The position numbers and the translations under genes are program-made. The notes beneath the pieces are model-generated. The model saw only the letters and a program-made list of their open reading frames with translations, ran no database searches and was not told where the DNA came from. A stretch of 64,000 bases of DNA from Cytidiella melzeri (Eukaryota; Basidiomycota; Agaricomycetes; Polyporales; Irpicaceae). The stretch lies in the NCBI GenBank assembly GCA_022592445.1, contig JABYQR010000073.1, forward strand, positions 84,870 through 148,869, written 5' to 3'. Shown piece after piece: positions 42,839 to 55,934 of the stretch (within the stretch, counting starts at the first letter, position 1; the number at the start of each line of letters is the position of its first letter).

Positions 42839-45800
42839 ATGGATCACAGAGGACAACGTCCTCCTCGTTCTGCCCGTCCTCCAGCTACCCCGGCACCGCC
42901 ATCCCATTCCCCAGCCGGCATACCCACCCGACCTTCTCCTGCTCTTCCAGACTACTCGTCCGATGGCCACAGAGGAATCTCGTTTCAGAGAACTGAACGT
43001 GGAGACCGCCAAGAGCCTCTCGACCAAACTCGCCAACGTCAATATTCCGCTTATCAACCACAATCGCCGAAACAGACAGATCCATCGTACACCGAAACTG
43101 GGGGCTATATGGGGGTAGATGTTGGTCGAAAGAAGAGCTTAGTACGGCCAGACAGAGAGAAGATTGACCCAGGACATCGCCAGTATCACTACCACACGCG
43201 TGTGGCGGAATTGCAGGATGTCGGGGCCATTGATTCCATGCCCTCAAGTGCGTAACTCTTTAATTCATATTTTGTGTATGGTCACGCATATACTACTTCT
43301 CATTCAGGCACTGGGAACCAGCCAAAGCCAGGATTGCGACGAGGCAAGTCTCTCCTCGGTCGGGAAGAAGACCAACATGAGTCTGGTCTGGCGCTCTTCA
43401 AACGAGGAGCAACTCTCCGTCGCAAGAAGCCGTCGCCTGCCGACACACCCACATCTTCCACACGCTCGGAAGGATGCTTAGGCAACATCGGACCTGGCCC
43501 TAAAGACGCGTGGTTCATATACTGTTACATCATCACTATGTGGGTTCCGCCGCCACTACTCCGAGCATGCGGTAAGTCCCTCTTTGTTACTTTCGTTTAG
43601 CTCGACTAAAATATGGTCAGGTATCCGTACGCCGGAGCAGCAACGCGCCTGGAGGGAGAAGATAGGCTTACTCTCTGTCATCGCAATTCTCATGGCTGGT
43701 GTAGGCTTCCTCACCTTCGGGTTCACGGAGACAGTATGCGGAAAGCCTCCGAATCGGTTCCATTCTGGCTTCATTGAGAACGGCTCAGTGATCATTCACG
43801 GATACGATTACGATTTCTCGAACTTCAAACACCCTCAGGCCCCTCCTACTTTCCCTGAGGCTGGTGCTAACCCTTTACTGGAAGGAGACTGGCATGCAGC
43901 GGGTGCCGATATCTCGTTCATGTTTCAGGTCACAAACCAGAATTGCAAGCCGTTCATCACGAAAGCTGCTAATTCGTCGATCTCTGGTAATTTGGACTGG
44001 TATTTCCCCTGCAACGTCTTCAACCAATACGGAACATCACCTGTCAACCTCACTGCCTACGACTCTCCCACCAATTGCCACGTCCAGTCGACATCTCGCA
44101 GTCAGCTTGCGTCTATCGAACCTCAAGGACAGGTTTACTACACGTGGGATGATGTTCGGAGCAACAATCGAAACTTGGCCGTGTTCGAGTCGTGAGTATC
44201 GCTACCCATGCTACCCGCCCCGCCGACGCTAATCCCTGGCTAGGTCGGTTCTGGACCTTGATCTTCTGCAGTGGTTGAACACAGCGCAAGTGGACTACCC
44301 CGATATCTTTGACGAGCTCAAGCACGCCAACGGCTCTTTTAATGGCAAAGATCTCTCTATGTTCTTCGCCCGCACCAATCAAAAACCACTGGGACATTGT
44401 CTGCAGGACATCGTCACCGTCGGTTTCATCGATACCAACAGCATTGGATGCGTAGCATCTGAAGTCGTCCTCTATGTATCGCTTGTCTTCATCATCGGCG
44501 TGGTCGGTATCCGATTCTTTATGGCCGTTATGTTCGCATGGTTCTTCTCGTGGCGAATCGGAAATTTCAAGAACGAGACATACGAGCAGCGCATGCGCCG
44601 TGCCGCTGAAATAGAGAACTGGACAGATGATATTTATCGTCCTGCGCCAAGCCAATATCGTCCAAATGTCCACAAGAACGGTATTCAGAAGGGCATCAAG
44701 TCTTTCCTTCCTTCAACATCTCGTTTCACGCCTGCAGAGAACGTACTTAAGGGAGTCGGTGGTGGCCGTCCCTCCACAGCGTATGGTATGCTGGAACCAG
44801 TACCTTACAAGAGAAGTACGGTGTACGCGACTTCCAGCCGAAAGAGCGTCACGAAACTAACCCCGCCGGACACCCCTGCTACTCGGCAATCGAGGAGTTC
44901 CACATCTCTCGACATCGCGGCTCACAAAGGAGGTTTATTCGCTGACAATCCTTGTCCTTTCCCTCTACATAACGTCGTCCCGCAACCACCCCCTGACTAC
45001 GAACCGTTCAACTACCCCCTCGCGCATACTATCTGTCTGGTTACTGCCTATTCAGAATCCGTGGAAGGTCTTCGTACTACCCTTGATTCTCTCGCTACAA
45101 CGGACTACCCCAACAGCCACAAGCTTATCTTGGTCATCGCAGATGGTATGGTCAAAGGCGCAGGCAACAATTTGACCACTCCGGAGATTGTGTTGACCAT
45201 GATGAAGGAGTTCGTGATTGATCCTGCCGACGTAGAGCCCCATTCGTACGTTGCTATTGCCGATGGCCATAAGCGACACAACATGGCGAAGGTCTACGCT
45301 GGATTCTACAAGTACGAAGATGCTACAGTGGAGCGCTCAAAGCAGCAACGCTGCCCTGTGGTGCTGGTGGCGAAATGCGGCAACCCTATGGAACAGACGG
45401 ACCCGAAGCCTGGCAATCGTGGCAAGCGCGATAGTCAAATCGTTCTCATGGCTTTCCTTCAGAAGGTCATGTTCGACGAGCGGATGACCACGTTCGAATA
45501 CGAATTTTTCAACTCCATCTGGCGGGTGACTGGAATCAGTCCGGATCGGTACGAAGTTGTGCTTTGTGTCGACGCCGACACAAAGGTTTTTCCTGATTCC
45601 TTGAGTCGCATGGTGTCCTGCATGGTTAACGATTACGAAATCATGGGCTTGTGCGGAGAGACAAAGATAGCGAACAAAGGAGAAACTTGGGTGACGATGA
45701 TTCAAGGTGCATGAGCTTTCCGACGCATATACGACGGCTGTCATAACTGAAGTTTTCTGGCAGTGTTCGAGTACTATATTTCGCATCATATGACCAAGGC

Positions 45801-47433
45801 CTTCGAGTCGATGTTTGGCGGTGTGACATGTCTACCTGGCTGTTTCAGCATGTATCGCATCAAGGCTCCCAAGGGCGACGGAGGATATTGGGTCCCTATC
45901 TTGGCCAATCCCGACATCGTCGAGCATTATTCAGAGAACGTTGTCGACACGCTCCACAAGAAGAATCTGTTGCTCCTCGGAGAAGATCGTTACTTGACGA
46001 CGCTGATGTTGAAGACTTTCCCCAAGCGCAAGAATGTCTTCTGTCCGCAGGCGGTCTGTAAGACTGTTGTGCCGGATACATTCAGCGTGCTTCTCTCACA
46101 GCGTCGTCGTTGGATCAACTCGACCATTCACAACCTCGCCGAACTGCTTCTTGTCCGCGATCTCTGCGGTACCTTCTGCTTCTCAATGCAATTTGTCGTT
46201 GGAATGGAACTAGCGGGCACTCTCGTTCTCCCAGCGGCCATCTCCTTCACACTGTACTTGATCATCATTTCCATTATACCTGGTGGGACAAACACGACCA
46301 TCCCGCTCATTCTTCTCGCCATTGTCCTCGGGTTGCCCGGCTTCCTCATCGTCATCACATCACGCAAAGTCGCCTACGTTGGCTGGATGCTTATCTACTT
46401 GCTCTCGCTCCCCATTTGGAATGGTATCCTCCCGGCCTATGCGTTCTGGCACTTTGATGATTTCTCATGGGGTACGACACGACAAATTGCCGGAGACAAA
46501 GTGTCCGACAATCATGGTGACAAGGATGGTGAATTTGATTCGACACACATCGTCATGAAGCGATGGGCCGAGTTCGAACGGGAAAGACGCTGGAAAAGTG
46601 GCAACCAGTCTCGAGACTCTACCTATGTGGATTATAGGAATGGCTCACCGAAGCGACACGAGTGCGTTCCATGGTACTCTTCCTTTCTTTGTTTTGCTTT
46701 ACTCACTAGTGGTGACAGGGCCGACAGCAATCGATATTCGATGGTCTCGACTTCTGACTATCATGCACCTACGCAAGGCTACGAGGCTAGCACTCAAGAC
46801 TCTACCTACGTTGGCTCTCCTCGACGGAGCGATCCTAATCAGCTACTGATGCTGCCCACACCCTTGTCGGTCACGCGTACGACGCCTCCTTCGGCGTCGG
46901 TATCCACAGCTGCTCTTTCACGTTCCAGTGAGGAAGGCAGTTACGGATCTGATATTGGCTCATCTCATCAACGGCTCATCCCAGGCTCGCAGGAAGGACA
47001 GTTCACGGATGAATATGATGTTACATCCCCGGGTAGCGGTTCATTTTCGCAGCCGATCTCGCCTTTCGAGCAACATATTGTATCGAGGCCTGGTGGCCGC
47101 CAGTCTGGAACAAGTTATTATACCATGGAAGCACCCTCTCACACATACCAGCACCAGACTTCTCAATATCCCACACAACAATTCCCTTACTCGAATGAGC
47201 CAGATGAGCTACCCAATGTACCGCAGGTGGCTGCCAGCCGTGCGCATAGCCGGACGAGAGGTGTCAGTCTCGCGGATAACGGACCTGTCCCAGGTCCGGG
47301 AGGGGTGCGCCGAGTGTCGAGACAGCCTAACAAGCGTCCGACGTCACAAGCTCCTCCTTCCAATCGCTATAGTCGCGGCTCTAGCCTACCGCCAGGTGCA
47401 GCGCCGCCCCAAGCTCCCTACGGCTTCAACTAG
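42839..47433 (+). CDS. chs: Chitin synthase, class IV type
   Basis: A six-exon model in phase (1439 residues): 42839-43247, 43308-43571, 43621-44191, 44244-45706, 45764-46661 and 46719-47433. I start at [10 protein letters not shown]. The frame runs 64 codons further upstream, but that part looks like leader. Order: disordered N-terminus, two transmembrane helices around [17 protein letters not shown] and [19 protein letters not shown], a lumenal/cytochrome b5-like region, a membrane pair ([20 protein letters not shown]), and the GT2 catalytic domain with CVDADTKV (about residue 856), GEDRYL (about 975) and QRRRW (about 1017). Three transmembrane helices and a Ser/Pro/Gln-rich tail follow. 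It polymerises UDP-GlcNAc into cell-wall chitin. Absence of a myosin head and the domain layout place it nearer class IV (yeast Chs3-like) than V/VII. The last intron (57 bp) is a multiple of three with no stop, so it could be retained. Confidence 0.92.
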
Positions 47434-47960
47434 ATTCAGATTACACACCGACATGCCCAGGTATCGCTGTTGAGATTCTTTCATTCGCTCTAACATTCTG
47501 CTATGGACCTTGCACGACTTCCTTAACCTACGCTTTCTCCATTAGTGTTGACCAAGCTATGTATCCAGGACATTTACTCATTCACGGCGACCGATCTCTG
47601 TGAAAGCACTATTCCTTCAGTGACGACTGTATCTGCCTCCTTGAACCTCGTGCCTCGCTTTCACATCTGTGGTTGAACAAACTATTGTTTATAATATAAT
47701 GTCCTCAACCCAATTCTCGCAACGCCTCGGACAGCCAGACGTTCACTCGCATTCAACTGCATATCTCGACATCGCTGCCAGATTGGGGTTGGGGGCTGCG
47801 TCCTGCGGAGCCGCTTGAGGGCTGCCTTTCGAATGCGTCACCAAGTGACAGCCGTCTCAGACCATGAATCACAGAACTTGACATGGCTATAAGGTATAAA
47901 AAGGTGTCGCCCAGTTGGAGCAAACGAAAGGCTCGTCCATCCCCTCCACTACCGTGAACG

Positions 47961-48840
47961 ATGGTAAAGTCCAGGGACGACACGATCGCCGAGTTCAACG
48001 AGAACGTCAACATGAGCGCGGAAGAGATCCAAGCCTGGCTCGAAGATCCTATGAGCAAGAAGGCGGGCACTGGGGTTGGTCTCGAGAGCGCTGCAAAGAT
48101 TATCGAGATCCTGAAGAAGAATCCGACGAAGGACCCTGACGAGTACGACGATGTGAGCCTTCTTCGTGTGGTATGGTGAGTTTATTGATGCTGGGAAATG
48201 CTAGGAGGACCTCGACCACATGCGAAAGGTTGTTGGGTGCGTCGTTCATATCATGGGTATATTGTGAAGAGCAACTAGTGGACGTTGAACGTATATTGTA
48301 GGTACACCAAGCGACACCTCGCTCAGGAGAGTCACTTGAAGGAAACAAAGACAGAGGCAGAGTTGGAGAAGACGAAGAGTACCATAAGGTCAGCATATAT
48401 CCAGTTGTCTGGCAAAATACGCTGATGACTGCTCGATAGCTTGAAAAACTGGGGTCATGCAAGTACATTTCAAGAAACCGACACGGTGTCTTGGTGCTAA
48501 TCTTCTTGCATTCCACCAGGACCCTCTCAAAACCCTCCGCAGCAACGAGAAGGAAGATGCATCTGAAGACTCGGAGGAGAATAATGAGCTGGAAGTCGAA
48601 CAAAAGAACTACAAGGCCCACATTATCGAGTCTCCTGCGGACAAGGAGGTTGGTTCGAAGAGGAAGCACGAGGAGGTTACGGGTGCAGAGTCTGAAGCTG
48701 ATCTGGACGATGAGGATGTCGACAAGACCTGTGCAGACGATGTGAGTAGCGGCGAGGATGGCGGACCAGAACAGCGAGCGCGGAAGAAGTCCAGAACCGA
48801 CACAGAGACGTCGACGGCCCCCAAGGACGAGGCTTCTTGA
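47961..48840 (+). CDS. DUF3140-family protein
   Basis: Five exons in phase (47961-48152, 48205-48236, 48302-48388, 48440-48458, 48520-48840) give 216 residues. The N-terminal domain (FNENVNMSAEEIQAWLEDP, then VGLESAAKIIEILKKNP, DHMRKVVGYTKRHLAQ, NWGHDPLK) matches the small DUF3140 family found in fungi and bacteria, whose function is unknown. The C-terminal half is an acidic, Lys-rich tail with GSKRKHEE and RARKKSR, which could act in nuclear import. Intron 4 uses a GC donor (GCAAGT at 48459), needed to obtain the family's NWGHDPLK motif. Confidence 0.85.
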
Positions 48841-50397
48841 ATCCTGCTCAGGGATAAAGGGCGAGGACTGGATTGTGAAACGGACCTACTACTCTACTAT
48901 ATCTTCGTGTTACTGCTGTGGTCGAATAGCCAGCTATGACGATAAATATTAATGGTGGTCACACGGCAAATGACTGTCACTCGGAGTGTTTGTTTGATCA
49001 ATTCGTCTCAGCGTCTTGTATTGTCTTCGACTTGAACACCCGGGATACAACAACTTGTTGCTGGCCACTTTCTTCACCTCTCTACACGCGCTGCAAGTGA
49101 GAATGATAACCTCAGGGACTCGAGCATATGTCGCCTTCAACCGAGCGTGGCTATCGGTCCAGGATGGACGTTTACTTACAGCCTTTGGCGCATCCTTCTA
49201 TGTCGGCGAACTGTAACTTACAGTATATCTTGCGGCAGACCAGAATCACATATCCATCGCAGTCTGCTGAAGGCCAGGCAAGGGAGAGGGTCACAAGGAG
49301 AGACGACCCGGAACGTGAGACTCGTAGCTGTATCGGCCAGCACGCTCGTCGGTCACTCGTGCTGTAGTTGTCGCCACAGAATACATGGAAAGCAATGAGG
49401 TTTGTGGTGCTCAACACTAGGTTGAGCCCAACACTTACGGTCTTATGTTGTAGACGCAGTTTTCAGCTTTGTTCTCGGCGACAAGATGCCTTGGATTCGA
49501 GACTTCAGTGCACGCTACTATCGTATCTCATTGCACCCAGTCTATGCGGCACCGTTCCTCTATATATGGCGTATCTATCTATCATAGAACGCTTCCACTG
49601 CACCAACACTGAAGCGTAAACCGTAATCTGGCTCCCTGGTTCGGACACGCTCACGTCCATCATGGCTGGCAGGCTTACAACCGTCTCGGCTGCACACTCC
49701 AAGCCGCTCAGACGGCCATTGTGTTGGTTGGCTCGCCGCATCTATGACTACCTTCTACTCAAGGCTCACTCCCACTTCTAACAGCTTTGCAGCCAACATA
49801 CACGAACGCTATACGGCTTCCACTGCGCTTGTGAGGACGGGATCGATTGTACCACCCGTCGCATATTCTGCAACGTCATGGGTCTTCTAGGGTTGGCCTC
49901 GGATCTGGCTCCCTCAGAGACGCGTTCGTGAGTTTGCAGTCAGGCTCATGTATGGGATGTGTACTGACATGCTATTGGCCGTGATTGCTGCATATCTCAT
50001 TTGTCACATAGCTTATGTGGACGCATTCGGTTCTTGGGAAACGGGCTGCGACAGCTTGTACTGGCTGCAGTGAACAATTCTTCAAAACAGACCTGTATGG
50101 GCAGTGTCCTGATTATGCCATGATCGAATGACTCAAGATACGACAGGGCTGAGCAAGTACTTCGGATTCTCTACTAACATAAAGCAATAATCATTCTTCT
50201 GCACGTAATTACAGCTTCATACACGCACGGAAGGTTCACTCACTATACAAGTACAAAAATCGAGCAGCGATCAGCGCTTTTACTCGGCCGTCACAATACA
50301 GCCTTTCGTCATTCATAGGCTAAAGTCAAGGCTCAGGTAGCAAACAAGGATTAGTGTCAGGTAATGAATGATTGGCTACGAGCGTACCTGTTCAATC
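48841..50397. other. Intergenic, no gene seen
   Basis: About 1.5 kb with only short chance frames on both strands and no obvious repeats. Confidence 0.5.
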
Positions 50398-51027
50398 CTA
50401 TCCATCGGTCAGACCTTCGTCGATCAACCGCGCCGAATGAATGTGCAGGGTGATGGCGAGTTGTGGAACTCTACGCTGGAGCTTGTTTAGAGCTTTGAGC
50501 GCATTAGCTTGGATGTTGTCCACGGTGAAAAGAAGGAGCTTCTTGGATTCAAAAGCGCACATTTCTTCGCGAGCCAAAAGGTACGAGTAGACTTTTTCGA
50601 GACTCATCGCGCACAGGGTGTTCACATCCGGCTGCAGCACGAGGGTCCGCAAGGCTAACCAATAAGGGCGCACAACGGTTGGGACATCATCCTGTGTAGG
50701 TTGCGGCTCTGGTCTGTCCCCCGCAGCAGTATTGGTTACAAGTTGAGGTCCCACCAGATAATCTAGTGTTTCACCACAGTAGTAGCGGGAGGGATTTGGG
50801 TCAAGGATAAGTGTGGTGGCGTTGGGACAAATCAAATGTGCGTCTTTAGCGGCGAGACTTCCTTCTGCCGCCATCATGAAAGTCTTGATATCCTGCAGGG
50901 GCCGCTTCTCAATGTAGCGTGCGGCTGAACGTAAAAGATCGTGTGCACTCCACTCCCTAGTGGTAGCCAAGTGAGACTTGCTTATATTGATCAGAAGTTG
51001 GAACCCTTTGAACTGTGGGTCCCACAT

Positions 51028-51131
51028 CAGGAAAAAAAGACTTGTCCTACCCGAGCTACCAGCTGCTACGGAGCTCTCTGGAGCTATTGGTAGCCTCGGG
51101 TAGCCTCGGGTAGACAAGTCATTGTTTCCTG
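51028..51131. mobile_element. MITE copy 1 in the F-box gene
   Basis: 104 bp, starting CAGGAAAAAAAGACTTGTCC and ending AGACAAGTCATTGTTTCCTG. The ends form an imperfect inverted repeat with AT on both sides. The middle has a GAGCTCTCTGGAGC palindrome and two tandem GGTAGCCTCG units. Confidence 0.75.
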
Positions 51132-51571
51132 ATGCAACTGGCGGTTGTATCCATGGCCCACGACATCCTGTGTGCTAGGATGTGGTTGTACTGATCATCG
51201 CCGAGGGATTCGTTGGGTCGGAGGAAGTGGAGTCGGAGGCCGCAGTGTCTTTGAGTTTGACAGTTGGTATCCTCATGGGCAAGCATACACTGGAATGCCG
51301 CGGCAGGGCCTACACTATGGCTGCCGTTCAGCAGCTTCGATACAGCTGCGAACAGATATTTGAATGCCACAGTGATATGAGAGATCCTGCATGTCTGCAA
51401 GCTGACGTTGGTGGACATAGGGTACTTGATGGCATTGAGATAGTGTGCGCATGGCTTTGCAGCCCCATAGATTGAGAGGTACCTGAGGTGAGTAAGTGTA
51501 ACCAGAGGTTCCAAGCCTAGATTGCCTGTTCTGTTTTGTTGACAGCTATGTAACCCTAGCTCCTCTAACAT

Positions 51572-51673
51572 CAGGGAAAAAGACTTGTCTACCTGAGCTA
51601 CCAGTTGCTACAGAGCTCTCTGGAGCTATCGGTAGCCTCAGGTAGCCTCGGGTAGACAAGTGGTTGTTCCCTG
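51572..51673. mobile_element. MITE copy 2 in the F-box gene
   Basis: 102 bp, starting CAGGGAAAAAGACTTGTCTA and ending GACAAGTGGTTGTTCCCTG, with AT on both sides. It is in the same orientation as copy 1, about 90% identical by eye, and retains better terminal inverted repeats. Confidence 0.75.
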
Positions 51674-52403
51674 ATGAAGGCTGGCATCCTTTCAAGTACT
51701 GCAATAGTATCCTTGAGGGTTAGACGCGGAGATGGGCCCGGAAAGGTGTTGGCTTGGTTTGTAGTCAGATCCGTGCCGCGGATCGTAAAATCAAAACGCA
51801 AGGTCCTGAGGTTCTCCGTGAAGATAGGATACCTCCAATCCACGTAATAGTTCAAAAGCTGCACACATTGCAACTTTGGAAATTCTCCTGATGTAACCAC
51901 CTCCGGAAGCTGGTCCATTATTAGATCATAGCCCGAAGGATCGACGTCGCGACTGAGACACAGATCTCGAAGTATTGGCAGCGACGTGAGCCGATCAAAG
52001 GCAGAGCCCTAGCTCCGTGTGTGTTGTATTATGATACCCTCTGTGTGGACAAGTTCCTCGGGCTGGTTTTGTCCAACATAAATGTAGGAATGCCTGGTCC
52101 AGCTTGAATCAGCGAAACAAGGGTGAGTGGGATGTTCTTTGCTTGATCCAGGTGCAACCAATAACAACTTCTTCCCAGGTCTACGTGGCTCCACAATGCT
52201 GGACAGCTACAGGCTGTGGTGTGCCAATACTTGCTCATCAGGAGGATTTTGGTCCACACATACATTTTCTTGAGCAAACGGGGGGTCACGCGGAATTTCC
52301 AAACTGGCTGAAGACGCTCGATGGTCACAAACATGCTATCCCGCAAGGCAACAAAGATTTCGGAAAGGGTTTCGGGGGGAAGGCTGTTGACATGTCCTCG
52401 CAT

Positions 52404-53177
52404 GTGTGTTCTGTTATCCGCCGCCGGTCTGGGCGTGTGCAGAGATGCGGTGAGAAAGGCAAGGGGGAGCTTCTTCAATACACTCACTGCACAAGACCAT
52501 TCATCTCCATTGTAGCAATCAAAGCAGTTCGTAGGAGTACAGGGATTACCTTTCAAGACAGCGGTGAGCTCTACAGCTCTGCAATACGCGATTTGGCCAT
52601 GGCCACTCACCTTACCTGGATGCTCGCAATGCCGAGGAAGTGGTTAAAAGGGATGTCGAGGATGAAGTGACTCTATGTGTTTATTAGGCTTGAATTGATG
52701 GGAGCCAGAATTGGAATGCAAGAGCTAGAGGAGCTGAACATACCTGAGTATAATGCTTCAGCAGTCTCCGAGTCAGCCTTGTCAACCTCGGAGTCGATGC
52801 AGTGTCAGTGGTCCCCTGTAGCCACCGACTGGAAGGGGTAAATGGATGTTGGAAAGACAGAAATAAAGAGGAGGTAGTTGTAATTCCTGGGGTGTATCCG
52901 GGAGTGCTTGCGGTGAATTGTAAAGGTTGAGCGCATCCGGACGGCCAATGCTTGCTTGCTGAGTTTAAATAGTTTTTGTTGCCTAAACGGGCAGTAAGTG
53001 TTGCAAGCGCTGATGTACTGAGCGCCTCTCCTCCGGATCGGTTCAGACTCAATGTCGCGGCCCCAAATTGGTTCGGTTTGAATTTTGCAAGTGTCTCAAG
53101 TCAAGACCACCATTTCATTTGCACCCCTTCCCCCTCCGAGTCTGTATCTCATCTGTAAAGCACCCTACGGACGTCAA
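52404..53177. other. Divergent intergenic region between F-box pseudogene and ESS2
   Basis: It may contain 5' exons of the F-box gene. A GTAATC donor-like site near 52552 and a CAG acceptor-like site near 52492 on the minus strand fit an upstream intron, but no start is certain. Confidence 0.35.
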
Positions 53178-54919
53178 ATGGCGCAGAATGCATCACGACC
53201 TGGCACTCCAGAGCCATCAGCCACAGATGTAGCTCGGTCTCTCAATCGTCAAGCCATCCTCGACGAAGATGAATACACCGAAGCCCTTTCACATATCATC
53301 GCGCGCGACTTCTTTCCTTCGCTATTGCACCTCGGTGCTACGAACGAATACCTCGATGCGCTAAAGTCGCGAGATCCCGAGCTCATTGGGGCAACCGTTC
53401 GCCGGTTAGAGCAGCTCAGCACTCCTCGCACCGCACGGACTTCGTATGTCCAGCAGACACCCTCTCAGACACCTTTTGGCCTGGGGCCGTCGGACACGCC
53501 TTTACGTCCGCCTAGAGGCGAACCGCCCACGAAACGTGCGCGTTATGATACCAACCTCAGTCTCGACAACTTCCAAGCCAGGTATACGTCCGAGGATAAC
53601 TCAAGCTTTACCCAGATTCTTGAGGAAGAGAACAGGAGACGGAGAGAGAAATATAGCTGGGCTTGGGATGCGCAGAAGAAAGTACAGCAGCAAAGGGATA
53701 GGATGGTGGAGGGAAGGGAGCGGTTGCTCATTGAGGCATCCGCAGGAGTAGGCGTTCGAGAGAAGTTTCTCATTGAGGCACCTACACCTGCTGGCTTGTT
53801 GACATCAGGGTCAGAACCTGTAGCGACCGCTACAGGAAGCAATGCATCTACGAAAGACACGATGGACGCAAAGGATGAGGACAAGGTGAACAAAGAGGGC
53901 AAGGGGAAAGAAGTTGTCCAGATGGCTGACGAGAGACGGAGGGGAGATGAAGAGGTGATAGATGTTATGGCACCGAAGAAGGATACGCGGGCAGCTGGAG
54001 TGGATGGCTGGGAATTCAAGGTCAGTTTGTCACTTTCGAAACTTGTGTTTTATCCCTGAGCAATTGCATGCGCTAGGCAAGGAATGCACTCATGTTCCCT
54101 CCTGATGCCGACGTCTCTCCATACCACCCCAAACCTGCTACAATGTCGAAGGACTTGAAACCGCCGCCACCAAAGGTTATCAAGTACGGAAACACTCGTC
54201 TTCCTGAACAAGACGACACGCCGTCAGCTAGTGGCAGTTTATCTGCGCCTCCAAGTCCAACTCGAAGTCGGATCGATGCAGCTATAGCGGGCACGCCTTG
54301 TAAGACTCACGTAGAACTCTAGCTTTTTGCTCGATTTGACGTGTTTTTGGCAGACCGGCCCAAGTCACCGACGATCAATGATTTCTCTCTCGTACCCTCT
54401 ATACCCTCTCCAACTCCTTCGGAACTTGGCCCTGCAGCTGTCAAGCAGCTTATGACTTGGGGTACTTTGAACGCTACTCCCCGAGTCCTATCACAATCAG
54501 ACGATCCAGCTGAGGCAGCGGAGGTGCCCCCACCAAACACGTTCCAGATTGCAGGGCCGTCCACCCGCGAACAGCTGTCCCTCCGACTCTCCAACAAAGC
54601 TTCGAAGAGCTTGAGAGCGAAAGCGGAGTTGTTCGGCGTTTCTGGTTCACGGACGCCTTCGAGCGTGAGATCGCTTGGTGGCGGGTTGTCGAAGAAAGGA
54701 TCGATGGCTCCGCCGTCTTGGACGCCGCGAAGAGCAGAGGGCGGTTTGACACCAGCAGCGAAACGGCTGCTGGACCGGACGACTTTGGGGACTGCGGCAG
54801 CTAGACGTGCGGAGGTGATGGGCCGACAGGCGGGATGGGAAGGGGCAAAGGCGAGAGAACAAGATTTGAACAGAGTACGATGGACGCCTACCCCTAGTCC
54901 AGTCACGAGAAGAGGCTGA
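53178..54919 (+). CDS. ess2: Splicing factor ESS2/DGCR14 homologue
   Basis: Three exons in phase (53178-54020, 54077-54299, 54354-54919) give 543 residues. The hallmark N-terminal motif LNRQAILDEDEYTEALSHII, followed by ARDFFPSLLHLGATNEYLDA, identifies the Es2/DGCR14 family, nuclear proteins of the late spliceosome (C complex). The middle has SLDNFQARYTSEDNSSF and a long charged helix (EEENRRRREKYSWAWDAQKK). Exon 2 starts ARNALMFPPD and has the family's PHxPATM-like segment. The C-terminal part includes VKQLMTWGTLNATPRVL and TPAAKRLLDRTTLGTAA. The ATG at 53178 is preferred over an upstream in-frame ATG at 53085, which is not family-like. It converges with the next gene across 93 bp. Confidence 0.92.
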
Positions 54920-55012
54920 AGTTAATAGTAAACGGAACAAGCACATATGTAGTATTCATAATACCGTCATATCAACGATGGAAGACAGCTATACGACCCG
55001 TACACAAAACTG

Positions 55013-55934
55013 TTATGACTCAGACTCTGCAAGCTTTCGGCGTTTGGTTTGAGGCTGCTCGTCATCCTCCGTCGTTAGCCGTAGTTTTGTTGCAGGTGTG
55101 GTAGCCTCAGTCGATTTGCTAGTGGATTTTGTCGATGCTGACGAACCAGACGGCTTTGATTTCTTTTTCACCAGAACACCCTTGAGGGACTTTTTCGTGT
55201 CCTTCTTCGCTGTTACATTTAGTCCGGAAGCCTTTGGCTTTGTAGACGAGGTAGGAACTGGCTCAGGCACGATAGGTGGTGGTTTTGCTGCATTTTCCCT
55301 CGCAGCGACAGCTCTACATGCATGTTGGTGCGGTTATGTGCGCATAGGGACAAGGAGCACTCACTGGCGGAAATTCTTAACCTCCTCACCATCCATCTCC
55401 TTCCGGAGACGCTCCTCTTCTCGCTGTTTCTCGAGGACCGAGTCCAAAAACAGGACCTCGTCCTCTTCTAGGGCACGAAATTGGTTGCCTGGGGGTGTCT
55501 TGTCAATACCCACGTCCGATATTACATTATGAACAAACCTAGTTTATTCCTCTCCTCCCATTCCTCTTGTTTGGCTGCCTGAATCGCATTAGCGTCTCAT
55601 GCCGGTTCGTGGCGGCACATGTTGCTTACTCGATTAGCAGCTAATTTCTGTAGAATGCAATTGGATGCTTATGATTACGAGATTGAGTGGCTCTACACGC
55701 ACTTCTGCCAGGCTCCTTCCGTCAAATACATCTTCGACAGGCTGCGGCGGGGGCTCCTGGCCCAATCTTGGCAAGGATTAGTGAGTAATTGGATTGACGA
55801 CTGCGGGCGATGTACCTAGCATAGGCGGCCTTCCACTGCTCGTCACGACGCGCCTTTGCTGTGTCGACTTCTCCCTGAGAGATAAAGCGCGACCCGACTG
55901 CGCCCGTTGAGATGGAGGGTATTGACTCTTCCAT
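55013..55934 (-). CDS. NIP30/FAM192A-domain protein (PSME3-interacting)
   Basis: A five-exon model in phase. Exon 1 is 55934-55816 (GAVGSRFISQGEVDTAKARR, DEQWKAAYARL). Exon 2 has GQEPPPQPVEDVFDGRSLAE, exon 3 AAKQEEWEERNKLG and exon 4 NQFRALEEDEVLFLDSVLEK. Exon 5 (55313-55013) is a Lys/Ser/Thr-rich tail with KRRKL. The N-terminal motif order matches the NIP30 domain. In animals the homologue binds the proteasome activator PA28-gamma in the nucleus. In fungi the partner is not established. It is divergent from the next gene across about 217 bp. Confidence 0.85.

Larger units (their letters stand above)
50398..52403 (-). pseudogene. F-box protein gene broken by two MITEs
   Basis: The N-terminal part (from MRGHVNSLPPETLSEIFVAL at 52403) has an F-box motif and a typical fungal sequel (KYWHTTACSCPALWSHVDL). 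Downstream frames (51918-51598, 51571-51119, 51117-50398) carry leucine-rich segments such as LEPLVTLTHLRYLSIYG and LALRTLVLQPDVNTL. The joints between these three frames are exactly where two copies of a MITE sit. Removing each MITE with one copy of its AT duplication leaves the frame continuous. The join between 52029 and 51918 needs an intron (acceptor CTAG before GSAFDRLTSLP) or a frameshift that I could not resolve. F-box proteins recruit substrates to SCF ubiquitin ligases. This copy is probably inactive. Confidence 0.7.

Noticed and set aside
51028..51673. The two MITEs as introner-type introns
   Set aside because: Neither edge offers a GT donor and AG acceptor at the junction on the coding strand that would remove the element exactly.
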